Assembly (NCBI GenBank): GCA_019454835.1
Contig: JACFNP010000018.1
Location: forward strand, 1 to 56,468
Direction of reading: 5' to 3'
Length of the DNA: 56,468 nt
Source of the DNA: Rubellimicrobium sp.
Lineage (GTDB): Bacteria > Pseudomonadota > Alphaproteobacteria > Rhodobacterales > Rhodobacteraceae
A program made the position numbers and the translations under genes. The notes below the pieces were generated by a model. It did no database searches. It worked only from the letters and a program-made list of their open reading frames with translations, and was not told where the DNA came from. This document shows, piece by piece, positions 1-8,420 of the stretch (positions are counted from its first letter, which is position 1; the number at the start of each line of letters is the position of its first letter).

Positions 1-168
1 GGGCTGGCCGAACGCCATGTCAGCCGACAGCTGCGGCTCGCCTATCTCGCGCCGGGGGTCCTCAAGCGCTTGGTCTACAAGCGCGAGGTGCCCGCCGTGA
101 CCCTGTTGAAACTGACCGATGTCGCGGCCCTGCCGTGGCACGAACAGACCGAGCGGGTGTTCGACTGA
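1..168 (+). CDS. C-terminal end of a serine recombinase (partial)
   Basis: The gene enters from the left edge; frame 1 is open from base 1 to TGA at 166-168, giving 55 residues. The segment RQLRLAYLAPGVLKRLV followed by a Trp-His-Glu-Gln end resembles the extreme C-terminus of large resolvase-family recombinases of alphaproteobacteria, where a helix of the type 'S-RVLRLTLLAPDIVEAIL' precedes a short tail. Catalytic and DNA-binding domains lie outside the window, so activity cannot be judged. It sits close to the 3' end of a tRNA-Ser gene, which suits an integrase of a genomic island. The family call is by recognition of a short tail only, so it is moderate. Confidence 0.5.
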   Translation, partial: GLAERHVSRQLRLAYLAPGVLKRLVYKREVPAVTLLKLTDVAALPWHEQTERVFD

Positions 169-171
169 GGC

Positions 172-1005
172 TCAGTGAAAGCTCGCCTGAAACGTCGTCG
201 CAGTCAGCGAGACATGCGCGTCCAGTGGCGGGTGCAGTTCGAACGCCTTCGGCTCGCGCGAGAAATTCCAGAGCCGGAACAGACGCCATTCCGACCGACG
301 CTCCTCGGCCACGGCCAGCTCGTTGCGCGTGATGTGGAAGGGCGTGCGCTCCCACCCGTTCGTCGTCTTGACCTCGATCAGCCGCGGGAGCCCGTCCGGG
401 GAGAAACTCGCGATGTCGTAGCCCGCCCCGTCGCCATCCTCCTCCGACACCCAGCGCACCTTGCGCGCCAGATCGTCCCGTCCTGCCGTCCGCAATGCCG
501 CCCGTTCATGCGCCAGCACACGTTCCTCGCCCGCGCGGCCGAGAGCCCGGTTGCGCTCGTCCCGGCCCGCCACGTCGAACTTGCGGGCGATGTGCAGCAT
601 CTGGTCCAGTTCCTGCGGCGGCGGCTGGTTCGACAGCGTCGGCGGCGGTCCGATCCAGATCTGCGCTGCCTCGCGCAGGCCTCCCGCAGGACGCAGACCA
701 GGTTGGCGACCGAGCCACGCCGGGTTCCGCGCCAGCCACCGCGCCACGGCATCTTCCAGCGTCATCTGGAAATTGAAGGCGGGCTTGTAGCCGGGAATCC
801 AGTCTTCGCCGAGCCCCTTGAGCACCGCGCTGATATTTCGGTGTTTCCATTCGATTGTGCCGCGGTCGCGATTGATGCGGGTTTGAAGATCCCGGTTGTG
901 CCTGGCCTTGTTGTAGGGTCGCCCGGCGAAATCATCGGCCAGCATCGCGAAGTAACCCGCGACGATCAGGTCGTTCTCTACGTCCGTCCAGTCCCTGCCC
1001 GCCAT
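172..1005 (-). CDS. DUF3883 domain protein, PD-(D/E)XK nuclease-like
   Basis: This 277-residue protein begins with a conserved N-terminal region (about residues 1-90, WTDVEND...PYNKARHNRDL...GTIEWKHRNISAVL) seen in alphaproteobacterial DUF3883 proteins. The C-terminal DUF3883 domain covers about residues 165-265. It contains GYDIASF followed by LIEVKTT, which fits the D...ExK active-site layout of restriction-endonuclease-like folds. From family knowledge, DUF3883 proteins are often found on islands and near defence genes, but no biochemical role is settled. It converges with the recombinase tail, only 3 bp away. The start ATG has a GGAG four bases upstream. A DNA-related or defence role is an inference. 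Confidence 0.75.
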   Translation of the reverse strand: MAGRDWTDVENDLIVAGYFAMLADDFAGRPYNKARHNRDLQTRINRDRGTIEWKHRNISAVLKGLGEDWIPGYKPAFNFQMTLEDAVARWLARNPAWLGRQPGLRPAGGLREAAQIWIGPPPTLSNQPPPQELDQMLHIARKFDVAGRDERNRALGRAGEERVLAHERAALRTAGRDDLARKVRWVSEEDGDGAGYDIASFSPDGLPRLIEVKTTNGWERTPFHITRNELAVAEERRSEWRLFRLWNFSREPKAFELHPPLDAHVSLTATTFQASFH

Positions 1006-1014
1006 TGCTCCAAA

Positions 1015-1185
1015 CTATGGGCGCGAAGCCTGTTTGTCATCAGAGACTTCCGGCAAGCTCCTGGCTCGCTTCGGACGCTTCCACCGGGCTTGGGGATCGG
1101 CCGCCACGGAGCCGTCCTTCTGACCGCCCTGCGCCTTCGTGTCGGTCTCCGTCACCGGATTATTTCGCGAACGAGGTGAACCCAT
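1015..1185 (-). CDS. Small hypothetical protein (doubtful)
   Basis: A 56-codon frame starts with ATG at 1185 and ends 9 bp before the DUF3883 start, so it could be a small upstream gene of the same transcript. The product is hydrophilic and rich in Lys, Arg and Ser (ARWKRPKRARSLPEV), with no signal peptide or membrane segment. The frame stays open further upstream, to about 1371. I do not recognise a family. It may be only an open frame in island DNA. Confidence 0.25.
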   Translation of the reverse strand: MGSPRSRNNPVTETDTKAQGGQKDGSVAADPQARWKRPKRARSLPEVSDDKQASRP

Positions 1186-1340
1186 GAACGCGGCAACCCA
1201 TTGGAAATGAATGGATGCTTTGTGCCGTCCCATGGCCATCGAGGGGCGCTCGAAGAGAGACACGGGCCATTCGGAGACCCATTCTGCGTCAAGCGCCCAG
1301 TCTCCGAAGGGCGGACTGCCCTGCCAACGCCCTTTGAAAC

Positions 1341-1369
1341 AAAAAGAAAAAAGACCCCAATCGAGGACC
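1341..1369 (-). terminator. Probable tRNA-Ser terminator
   Basis: Reading the minus strand after tRNA-Ser, a weak GGTCC/GGGTC hairpin (two wobble pairs) is followed by TTTTTTCTTTTTG. This A/T-rich tract stands out from the surrounding high-GC DNA. The stretch 1186-1393 otherwise shows no gene I can support and is visibly poorer in G+C than the neighbouring genes. Confidence 0.4.
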
Positions 1370-1393
1370 ATGAACGGATTTAGTATCTGAAAC

Positions 1394-1483
1394 TGGCGGA
1401 CAGGGAGGGATTCGAACCCTCGAGACGGTTCCCCGCCTACACACTTTCCAGGCGTGCGCCTTCGACCACTCGGCCACCTGTCC
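1394..1483 (-). tRNA. tRNA-Ser (GGA anticodon)
   Basis: The minus strand folds as a class II tRNA of 90 nt with encoded CCA. The acceptor arm GGACAGG pairs with CCTGTCC, the discriminator is G, the T-arm contains GGTTCGAATCC, a long variable arm is present, and the anticodon loop reads CTGGAAA with anticodon GGA. Its 3' end points toward the recombinase and DUF3883 gene, so it may be the attachment site of the left-edge island. Confidence 0.95.
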
Positions 1484-1492
1484 GTGGCGCGT

Positions 1493-1522
1493 TCTCTAGC
1501 CGGGGCGGGGCGGGGAATGCAA
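1493..1522 (-). promoter_or_regulatory. tRNA-Ser promoter
   Basis: On the minus strand TTGCAT (1517-1522) and TAGAGA (1493-1498) are 18 bp apart, and the tRNA 5' end lies 10 bp beyond the -10 box. The same TTGCAT -35 box precedes the tRNA-Thr gene in this window. Confidence 0.5.
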
Positions 1523-1622
1523 GATGATGTGCGAAGCCGGGCGTGACAGCCTGCCCCTCCCCCGCCCGCACCCCCTTCTGCTTTCCGTCACCGCCCGCTA
1601 TCAGCAGGCTCCGGGGGTGCAT

Positions 1623-2894
1623 ATGGATCATTTTCTCTATCGTGGCGGGCGGCTTCATGCCGAGGATGTCGATCTCGACGCCATCGTGGCCGGGGTCGGC
1701 ACGCCGGTCTATGTCTATTCGACCGCCACGCTCCTGCGGCATTTCCGGCTTTTCGACGAGGCGCTCGCGCCGCTGCCGCATCTGGTGTGCTTCGCGGTCA
1801 AGGCGCTCTCCAATGTCGCGGTGCTGCGGGTGCTGGCGCAGGCGGGGGCGGGGATGGATGTCGTCTCGGGCGGCGAATATCTGCGTGCGCGGGCGGCGGG
1901 GGTGCCGGGCGAGCGGATCGTCTTTTCGGGTGTAGCCAAGACCGAAGACGAGATGGCCCTCGCCCTCCAGGGCGGCATCCGTCATTTCAACGTCGAATCC
2001 GCGCCCGAGATCGAGATGCTCTCGGCCGTCGCCATGCGCACGGGCCGCGAGGCGGCGGTGTCGCTGCGCGTGAACCCCGATGTCGATGCCCATACCCACG
2101 CCAAGATCGCCACCGGGCGCAAGGGCGACAAGTTCGGCATCCCCGTCGCCTTTGCGCCGCGCGTCGCGGCGCGGGTCGCGCATCTGCCGGGGCTGCGGCT
2201 GGCGGGTGTCGACGTGCATATCGGCTCGCAACTGACCGAACTCGCGCCGTTCGAGGCCGCCTTCACCCGGCTGGCGGCGCTGGTCGGCGAATTGCGCGCA
2301 CAGGGCCACGCCATCGAGAGCGTCAACCTCGGCGGCGGCCTCGGCATTCCCTATGCGCGCGCCAACGAGGCGCCGCCGCTGCCGGTGGATTACGGCGCGC
2401 TGGTCAGGCGCACCGTCGGGCATCTGGGCTGCGAGGTCATCATCGAGCCGGGACGCCTGATCGCGGGCAACGCCGGGGTGCTGCTGTCGCGCGTCGTGCG
2501 GGCGAAGCAGGGCGAGGACCGCGACTTCCTGATCCTCGATGCCGGGATGAACGATCTCATCCGGCCCGCGATGTATGACGCCTTCCACGACATCGTGCCG
2601 CTGCGCGAGCCGCCTGCGGGCGCGCCGGTGCGGCCCTTCGACGTGGTCGGGCCGGTCTGCGAATCGGGCGACACCTTCGCGCGCGCCCGCGACCTGCCGT
2701 TCCTGGCCGCCGACGATCTGGTCGCCTTCCGCAGCGCCGGGGCCTACGGGGCGGTGATGGCCTCGGAATACAACTCGCGGCCGCTGGTGCCCGAGGTGCT
2801 GGTCCACGGGGATCAATTCGCGGTTATCCGCGCCCGGCCCAGCTATGACGAGATGATCGCCCGCGATAGCCTGCCGCCATGGCTGCAGGCGTGA
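1623..2894 (+). CDS. lysA: Diaminopimelate decarboxylase
   Basis: This PLP enzyme makes L-lysine from meso-diaminopimelate, the last step of lysine synthesis, in the cytoplasm. The 423-residue product has the usual length and layout. Lys60 in FAVKALSN carries PLP, GGGLG is at 237-241, EPGR at 275-278, and Cys346 in GPVCESGD supplies the residue completing the partner active site. The start at 1623 has a GGGGG stretch upstream and removes a poorly conserved 33-residue extension. In relatives a small lipoprotein gene often precedes lysA; here tRNA-Ser lies there instead, so the left flank may be rearranged. The next gene follows in the same frame after the stop. Confidence 0.96.
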   Translation: MDHFLYRGGRLHAEDVDLDAIVAGVGTPVYVYSTATLLRHFRLFDEALAPLPHLVCFAVKALSNVAVLRVLAQAGAGMDVVSGGEYLRARAAGVPGERIVFSGVAKTEDEMALALQGGIRHFNVESAPEIEMLSAVAMRTGREAAVSLRVNPDVDAHTHAKIATGRKGDKFGIPVAFAPRVAARVAHLPGLRLAGVDVHIGSQLTELAPFEAAFTRLAALVGELRAQGHAIESVNLGGGLGIPYARANEAPPLPVDYGALVRRTVGHLGCEVIIEPGRLIAGNAGVLLSRVVRAKQGEDRDFLILDAGMNDLIRPAMYDAFHDIVPLREPPAGAPVRPFDVVGPVCESGDTFARARDLPFLAADDLVAFRSAGAYGAVMASEYNSRPLVPEVLVHGDQFAVIRARPSYDEMIARDSLPPWLQA

Positions 2895-2996
2895 CGTTGC
2901 CTGCGCCGTGACGGGGAGGCCGACCTGACCGGCAGGAAGACACCATGGGGCCGCGCACCGGGCGGGGACGACCCGGCGGGTTTCCTGCGCGGGCGG

Positions 2997-5405
2997 GTGG
3001 CGCTGACGCTGGCGGGGCTGATGGCCGAGCGGGCGTGGCAGGCGTTCTGGCCCGCCGTCGCCGCCCTGATGGCGGTGTCGGCGCCGGTCCTGGCCGGGCT
3101 GGACCGGCACCTCACCCCTGCCCTGCGCCTGGCGTGGATCATCGGCGCGGCAGCGCTGGTGCTGGTGCTGGCGGTCATCGGCTGGCGCCGCCTGCGCTGG
3201 CCTGACCGCACCGACGCGCTGGCCCGGATCGACGCGCGGCTGGCGGGCCGCCCGCTGGCGGCGCTGGCCGACCGGCAGGCAACGGGCGCGGGGGACGCGG
3301 CCTCGGTCGCGCTCTGGGCCGCGCACCGGGCGCGCATGACGGCGGCGGCCCGCGCTGCTCGGCCGGTGCCGCCCGATCTGGACCTTGCCCGGCGCGATCC
3401 GTTCGGGCTGCGGCTCATGGCGCTGCTGGTCTTTGCGACCGCGCTGCTGTTCGCGCCGCCGCGCGCCGTGCCGGGTGCGGGCGGCACGCCGTCGCGGCCC
3501 GGACAGACGCCCGCCCACGGCCCCGCATGGGAAGGCTGGGTCGAGCCGCCTGCCTATACCGGGCGCCCCGTGCTCTACCTCGCCGACCTGCCCGAAGGCG
3601 CGCTCGAACTGCTGAGCGGCACGCGGGTGACGATCCGCCGCTACGGTGACGGGGTGGCACTCGAGGAAAGCGTCTCGCAGGACGGCGGCGGCGACAGCTT
3701 CACCGTCGCCCGCGACGGGCGCATCGCGGTGGGCGACGCCCGCTGGCAGGTCTCGGTCCGCCCGGACCTGCCGCCCGTGGTCATGCTGACCGATCCGCCG
3801 GAAGTCGAGGCCACCGGCCGCATGACCCAGCCCTTTCACGCGGGCGACGATTACGGCGTCACCGCAGGCAGCGCCACGATCACGCTCGACCTGCCGCAGG
3901 TGGCGCGCAGCTTCGGGCTGGCCGCCGACCCCGACCCGCGCGCGCCGCTGGCCGTCGATCTGCCGATGCCGTTTTCCGGCGAGCGCACCGATTTCGACGA
4001 ACGCCTGATCGAGGATTTCTCGCAGCACGCCTGGGCCAACCTGCCGGTGCGCATGGTGCTGCATGTCGAGGATGCGCTGGGCCAGCGCGGCGACAGCGCG
4101 GCGGTCGGGATGGTGCTGCCGGGGCGGCGCTTCTTCCAGCCGGTCGCCCGCGCGGTGATCGAGCAGCGCCGCGACCTGCTCTGGAGCCACGCCAACGCGC
4201 CGCGCGTCCTTGACCTGCTGCGCGCCATCGCCAACCGCCCCGACGACATCTTCCGCACCCGCGCCTCGCTGGCGGGGCTGCGGGCTGCCATCGACCTGCT
4301 GGCCGCGGCCGTCGCCGCCGATGATCTGGCCGCGCAGGAGGAAACCATCGCCGGGGCACTCTGGGCCGTGGCGCTCGATCTGGAAGAGGGCGCGCTGGCC
4401 GATGCGCTGGCCCGGCTGGAACGCGCGCAGGAGCGGCTGCAACAGGCGATGCGCGACGGGGCCTCGTCCGAGGAGATCGCCGACCTGATGCGCGAGCTGC
4501 GCGAGGCGACCGATGACTGGCTGGACCTGCTCGCGCAGCAGGCCGAACCCGCGCCCGACCAGACCGACACGCCGCAGGGCGCGCAGGACGACCGGCAGCA
4601 GGTGACCGAGGACGAGATACAGCAGCTCATGGACCGGATTCAGGAGTTGATGGAACAGGGTCGCATGGACGAGGCGCAGGCCCTGATGCAGCAGCTTGAT
4701 GAACTGTTGCGCAATCTGCAGATGCAGCAGGCCGAGGGTCAGGGGTCGGGCCGCCCCCGCCCCGGCGGCCAGCAGATGCAGGACCTGCAGGACACGATGC
4801 GCGGCCAGCAGGATCTGTCCGACGACGCCTTCCGCGAGTTGCAGGACCGCTTCAACGGACGCGGCGATAACGCTGGCGACGACGCGGCCACCGGGGCGGA
4901 TCAGGACAGCCTTGCCGAACGCCAGCAGCAGTTGCGCCGCGATCTTGAACGCCTGCAATCCGCGCTACCGGGCCTGACCAGCGAGGCCGCCGGACGAGCG
5001 CGCGAGGCGCTCGATGCCGCGGGCGATGCGATGGACCGTGCCGGTGAGGCGCTGGCGCAGGACGACCTTCCCGGCGCCATCGACAGCCAGTCCGAGGCGC
5101 TGGAGGCCCTGCGCGAGGGCATGGAGCAGTTGCGCCGCGCGCTGGCCGAGAACGACCGCCGGAATGATGGACAGGGCGGCTACGAACGCGCCGAAACCGG
5201 GCGCCCGGTGCCCGAACGCCGCGACCCGCTGGGCCGCCAGTCGGGCACAACGGGCCGCGAAGGGTCGGAGGCGCCGCTGCGCAGCGGCCCGGATGTCGCG
5301 CAGCGGGCGCAGGAACTGCTTGACGAACTGCGCCGCCGCGCGGGCGAACGCACCCGCGAGGCGGAGGAGCTGGATTATCTGGGACGGCTCATCGAGCGGT
5401 TCTGA
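2997..5405 (+). CDS. TIGR02302 family membrane protein (DUF4175)
   Basis: This large protein of unknown function is typical of alphaproteobacteria. Two hydrophobic helices occur near residues 16-40 and 45-62 and a third near 140-155. A beta-rich periplasmic-type region follows, and after about residue 430 a long Gln/Glu/Arg-rich low-complexity coiled coil (QQLMDRIQELMEQGRMDEAQ) that gives the family its name. The chosen start is GTG 2997, right before the first helix. The reading frame is open back to the lysA stop at 2892, with no ATG, so a CTG or other upstream start is possible. An ATG at 2945 is out of frame. It probably follows lysA in one transcript. Confidence 0.85.
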   Translation: MALTLAGLMAERAWQAFWPAVAALMAVSAPVLAGLDRHLTPALRLAWIIGAAALVLVLAVIGWRRLRWPDRTDALARIDARLAGRPLAALADRQATGAGDAASVALWAAHRARMTAAARAARPVPPDLDLARRDPFGLRLMALLVFATALLFAPPRAVPGAGGTPSRPGQTPAHGPAWEGWVEPPAYTGRPVLYLADLPEGALELLSGTRVTIRRYGDGVALEESVSQDGGGDSFTVARDGRIAVGDARWQVSVRPDLPPVVMLTDPPEVEATGRMTQPFHAGDDYGVTAGSATITLDLPQVARSFGLAADPDPRAPLAVDLPMPFSGERTDFDERLIEDFSQHAWANLPVRMVLHVEDALGQRGDSAAVGMVLPGRRFFQPVARAVIEQRRDLLWSHANAPRVLDLLRAIANRPDDIFRTRASLAGLRAAIDLLAAAVAADDLAAQEETIAGALWAVALDLEEGALADALARLERAQERLQQAMRDGASSEEIADLMRELREATDDWLDLLAQQAEPAPDQTDTPQGAQDDRQQVTEDEIQQLMDRIQELMEQGRMDEAQALMQQLDELLRNLQMQQAEGQGSGRPRPGGQQMQDLQDTMRGQQDLSDDAFRELQDRFNGRGDNAGDDAATGADQDSLAERQQQLRRDLERLQSALPGLTSEAAGRAREALDAAGDAMDRAGEALAQDDLPGAIDSQSEALEALREGMEQLRRALAENDRRNDGQGGYERAETGRPVPERRDPLGRQSGTTGREGSEAPLRSGPDVAQRAQELLDELRRRAGERTREAEELDYLGRLIERF

Positions 5406-5445
5406 GGGGCAGGCTGCGGCGCCTTTGCGGCGACGGGGGGGACAC

Positions 5446-5533
5446 CGTCATTGCGAGGAGGCGCAGCCGACGAAGCAACCCCGATGTCGTGTGTGAGCGG
5501 TCGAGGTTGCTTCGGCTTCGCCTCGCAATGACG
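5446..5533 (+). repeat. Intergenic hairpin repeat, copy 1
   Basis: The unit starts CGTCATTGCGAGGAGG and ends CCTCGCAATGACG. A long arm of about 35 nt pairs with a short arm of about 29 nt, leaving two 3-nt bulges, around a conserved loop near TGTCGTGTGTGAGCGG. It lies between convergent genes. Strand is given by which arm is first (long arm first = +). Confidence 0.92.
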
Positions 5534-5542
5534 GCGCCCCCC

Positions 5543-6034
5543 TCACCCGTCGCGCAGCGCCAGCCATTCCGCCAGCGGCGGGTTGTCGTCGGGGGTCTCG
5601 GCCCGCAGCGCCAGCGTCGCGTCGCGGCCGGTGGCGGCGACATCCAGCGGTGCGGGCGGGGTGGCGCGGTCGATCATCTCGCGGGTGAAATCCTGCTCGC
5701 TGGCCTGATAATGCGCCCCGAAGGCAAGGCTGAGCAGCGCGCCCGCCAGCCACCACACCGCCTCGGGCAACCCAGCCAGCAGCGCAAGTCGGTCCGCATA
5801 CCAGCCGGGCGCCACCAGCGCAGGCACGACCAGCAGGCCCGTCACCACCAGCAGCGCCGGTCCCGGCAGGCCGCGCGCCAGCCGTGCCAGCCGCAACCAC
5901 ACCCCGGCAGCCGGGCCGGACAGCCCCAGCCGCGCCGCGCCGCCACCGGCCTGAAGCTGCCCGAGCAGGTCACCGGCCTCGCGCGCGGCGCGCCCGCCGA
6001 ACAGGCGCGACAGAAGCGTCATCCTCAATGCCAT
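5543..6034 (-). CDS. Holin of the gene-transfer-agent 3-TM type
   Basis: The 163-residue product begins MALRMTLLSRLFGGRAAREAGDLLGQL and has hydrophobic segments near residues 60-78 and 90-105, with a charged C-terminus. This matches the GTA holin family (holin of 3 TMs, for gene-transfer release), a small inner-membrane protein that lets endolysin reach the cell wall. Its start at 6034 has GAAAGGG upstream and overlaps the end of the muramidase gene by 10 bp, so the two are translationally coupled. From knowledge of Rhodobacter capsulatus, the GTA lysis genes form such a pair away from the structural cluster. No capsid or terminase genes are present here. Confidence 0.75.
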   Translation of the reverse strand: MALRMTLLSRLFGGRAAREAGDLLGQLQAGGGAARLGLSGPAAGVWLRLARLARGLPGPALLVVTGLLVVPALVAPGWYADRLALLAGLPEAVWWLAGALLSLAFGAHYQASEQDFTREMIDRATPPAPLDVAATGRDATLALRAETPDDNPPLAEWLALRDG

Positions 6035-6636
6035 GCCGCGACCCTTTCCCGGTGCTGCGCCGCGCTGAGATGAAAGCGCGGCGCGATGAAACCTTCGGCG
6101 CGGGTGATCCAGCCGCCCTTGCCGCCATCCCTGGCGCGCGCGTATTTGCGGCTCGCGGGCCGCGCGTCGGCCAGCGCGTAGTAATAGTTGCGCCGCGCCA
6201 CCCCGTAGGCATCGGCCAGATGACCGGGCGCCGCCTGCATCGCCGCCGCAGCCGCCGCCTCGGTCCGGGGGCCGATGATGCCGTCGGCCACGACCGCAAA
6301 GCCCATCGCGGTCAGCAGCCGTTGCAGGATGCGCACCGCGTTGGCGCCCGCATTCACCTGCATGTCGAACACCGAGGGCTGCAACGCCTCGGGCAGCCGG
6401 TCGATGCGCGGGCGGCGGAAGTAATGCTCGATGAAGATCTCGACCGCCTGCGCCGCGTCCAGCGCCTTCACGTCGCGCAGGTCGATGCGCCCGTCGCCGT
6501 CAAGGTCCAGCCCCAGCCTGCGCATCGTGGCCAGCGTCACGCCATGATTGGTCGCCCCGCCCGGATCATCGGGATCATCGGCAAACCCGCCCTCACGCGC
6601 CACGATGGCACGGGCTATCGTTCGTACGTCCTGCAT
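6025..6636 (-). CDS. Glycoside hydrolase 108 family muramidase (GTA endolysin)
   Basis: The 203-residue protein carries the N-terminal GH108 domain with IVAREGGFADDPDDPGG and TNHGVT, including the catalytic Glu of the REGG motif near residue 16. The C-terminal peptidoglycan-binding region holds VVADGIIGPRTEAA. It would cleave peptidoglycan glycan strands during lysis. No signal peptide is seen, so export needs the adjacent holin. I start at 6636 because AAGGGGG stands four bases upstream; the longer 215-residue frame lacks such a site. The pair is best read as the lysis module of a gene transfer agent, though a remnant prophage module would look the same. Confidence 0.85.
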   Translation of the reverse strand: MQDVRTIARAIVAREGGFADDPDDPGGATNHGVTLATMRRLGLDLDGDGRIDLRDVKALDAAQAVEIFIEHYFRRPRIDRLPEALQPSVFDMQVNAGANAVRILQRLLTAMGFAVVADGIIGPRTEAAAAAAMQAAPGHLADAYGVARRNYYYALADARPASRKYARARDGGKGGWITRAEGFIAPRFHLSAAQHRERVAAWH

Positions 6637-6724
6637 GGCACCCCCTTCGCCGCGAACCGGCCGGAAGAGCATGGAGGCAACGGGTAAACGCGGCGCTAGG
6701 GGATCGTGCGGTGACGGGGGGATT

Positions 6725-6813
6725 CGTCATTGCGAGGCGAAGCCGAAGCAACCTCGACCGCTTGCGCGCAGCCATCGAGGTTGCTTCGTCGCCTGCGGCT
6801 CCTCGCAATGACG
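6725..6813 (-). repeat. Intergenic hairpin repeat, copy 2
   Basis: Short arm first, then long arm. It shares the terminal CGTCATTGCGAG/CTCGCAATGACG with the family and lies upstream of the muramidase gene. Confidence 0.9.
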
Positions 6814-6823
6814 GATCACACAT

Positions 6824-6908
6824 CGTCATTGCGAGCGCAGCGAAGCAACCCCGACCGCTCACCCACAACATCGGGCTTACCGCGCCGCCCCCGCTTCTTG
6901 CAATGACG
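6824..6908 (-). repeat. Intergenic hairpin repeat, copy 3 (decayed)
   Basis: The left arm is intact, but the right arm has decayed (TTGCAATGACG end, GGGCTTACC in place of GGGGTTGCTTCG). It sits 10 bp after copy 2. Confidence 0.75.
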
Positions 6909-6920
6909 GGTCGAACCCGC

Positions 6921-7373
6921 CTACTCGTCCTCGGGCGCGACATAGACGCCCGCGTCCTTCAGCCCCTCGATCACCTCGCGCGGGACGTAATCCTCGTCGT
7001 GCTTGGCAAGGATCTCGGTCGCCTCGAACACGCCGCCGACCAGGCGGCCGGTGGCGATCGTGCCCTGCCCGTCGCCGAACAGGTCGGGGCGCGGATCGTT
7101 GCCGACATAGGACACCGGCAGCGCGTTCACCCCGTCGGTGATGCGGAAGGTGAAATGCACGCCCTCACCCTGCCGGATCGAGCCTTCCTCGACATTGCCG
7201 CCGAGGCGAAAGGTCTGGGTCTCGGGCGGCGGGTCCATCAGCACCTGTTCGGGCATGTAGAAATAGTTGATCCCGTCGCCCATCGCATAGATGATGATGG
7301 CCGTCGACGTGAACAGCGCCACGAAGGCGGCAATGACAACCTGGATGCGACGTTTCTTCTTCAACCCGGCCAT
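6921..7373 (-). CDS. ccmE: Cytochrome c maturation heme chaperone CcmE
   Basis: CcmE is a membrane-anchored periplasmic protein that binds heme covalently and passes it to apocytochrome c. The 150-residue product has a positively charged N-terminus, one membrane anchor (about residues 11-30), the OB-fold core, and the heme-binding HDEDY motif with His125 and Tyr129. It starts 9 bp after the argC stop and is probably cotranscribed with murI and argC. Other ccm genes are not in the window. Confidence 0.96.
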   Translation of the reverse strand: MAGLKKKRRIQVVIAAFVALFTSTAIIIYAMGDGINYFYMPEQVLMDPPPETQTFRLGGNVEEGSIRQGEGVHFTFRITDGVNALPVSYVGNDPRPDLFGDGQGTIATGRLVGGVFEATEILAKHDEDYVPREVIEGLKDAGVYVAPEDE

Positions 7374-7382
7374 TGCACCCCC

Positions 7383-8420
7383 CTACGGAAACACGGGGGC
7401 GAGCATCAGCCCCGTGGTCTCGGGCAGGCCGAGCATCAGGTTGGCGTTCTGCACCGCCTGCCCCGACGACCCCTTGTTGAGGTTGTCGAGCGTGGCCACC
7501 ACCAGCGCGCGGCCCGCTATACGGTCGCCCACCACGCCAATATGGCAGAAGTTCGACCCTTGCACATGCGCCATCTGCGGCGCCTCGCCCATGGGCAGGA
7601 TATGGATGAAGGGTTCGTCCCGGTAGGCATCGGCAAGGGTGGCGTGAATCGCGGCGGCGTCGCCCTCGACATAGCAGGACGCCAGAATCCCGCGGTTCAC
7701 CGGCACCAGATGCGGGGTGAACTGGATGCGCACCGCGCGGCCCGCGAGCGCCGAAAACTCCTGGTCGAATTCGCCCAGATGCCGGTGCCTGCCGCCCTGC
7801 GAATAGCCCGCCACATCCTGCGAGCGTTCGGCAAACAGCATGTTCTCCTTCAGCGACCGCCCTGCCCCCGAGATGCCGTTCTTCAGGTCGCAGATGATGC
7901 GGTCAAGGTCGATCACACCCGCCGCGATCAGCGGGCGCAGCGCGAATTGCACCGTGGCAGCGTTGCAGCCGGTGCCCGCGACCAGCCGGGCGCGGCGGAT
8001 GTCGTCGCGGTAGAATTCGGTCAGGCCGTAGACCGCCTCGCCCTGCAATTCGACCGCCGCATGGGGGGCGCCATACCATTTCGCATATTCGTCGGGGTCG
8101 CGCAGCCGGAAATCGGCGCCGAGGTCCACGACCTTCACCTGCGCGGGCAGTTCGCGCACCAGCGCCTGCGACAACCCGTGCGGCAGGGCGCAGAACACCA
8201 GATCGACGGCGGCGAGGTCGATGTCGCCCACCGCGACCAGCGGCGGCAGGTCCAGGTGGCGCAGGTGCGGAAAGACCTGCGCCATGGTCTGCCCGGCCTT
8301 GCGATCCGCCGACAGCGCCCGGATGCGCAGGTTCGGATGGGTGGCGATGATGCGGACCAGTTCGGCGCCGGTATAGCCCGAGGCGCCAAGGATAGCGACG
8401 TTGAAAACCTTGTCCGTCAT
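7383..8420 (-). CDS. argC: N-acetyl-gamma-glutamyl-phosphate reductase
   Basis: ArgC reduces N-acetylglutamyl phosphate to the semialdehyde with NADPH in arginine synthesis. The 345-residue product has the N-terminal nucleotide-binding motif GASGYTGAE (residues 12-20) and catalytic Cys152 in [10 protein letters not shown]. The start ATG at 8420 overlaps the murI stop as ATGA, so the two genes are translationally coupled. The reading frame upstream of 8420 is only an antisense or shifted frame over murI. Confidence 0.96.
   Translation of the reverse strand: MTDKVFNVAILGASGYTGAELVRIIATHPNLRIRALSADRKAGQTMAQVFPHLRHLDLPPLVAVGDIDLAAVDLVFCALPHGLSQALVRELPAQVKVVDLGADFRLRDPDEYAKWYGAPHAAVELQGEAVYGLTEFYRDDIRRARLVAGTGCNAATVQFALRPLIAAGVIDLDRIICDLKNGISGAGRSLKENMLFAERSQDVAGYSQGGRHRHLGEFDQEFSALAGRAVRIQFTPHLVPVNRGILASCYVEGDAAAIHATLADAYRDEPFIHILPMGEAPQMAHVQGSNFCHIGVVGDRIAGRALVVATLDNLNKGSSGQAVQNANLMLGLPETTGLMLAPVFP

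Noticed and set aside
2945-3205. ATG at 2945 as start of the gene after lysA
   Set aside because: It is out of frame with the conserved TIGR02302 sequence; the true frame has only GTG 2997 or a non-standard start.
1437-4958. Very long minus-strand open frame across lysA and the TIGR02302 gene
   Set aside because: It is antisense to two well-supported genes, is Arg/Gly/His/Ala-rich as expected of a shadow in high-GC DNA, and matches no family I know.
5543-6636. The endolysin/holin pair as a prophage
   Set aside because: No integrase, capsid, tail or terminase genes are nearby, and the flanking genes are housekeeping; a GTA lysis unit explains it better.
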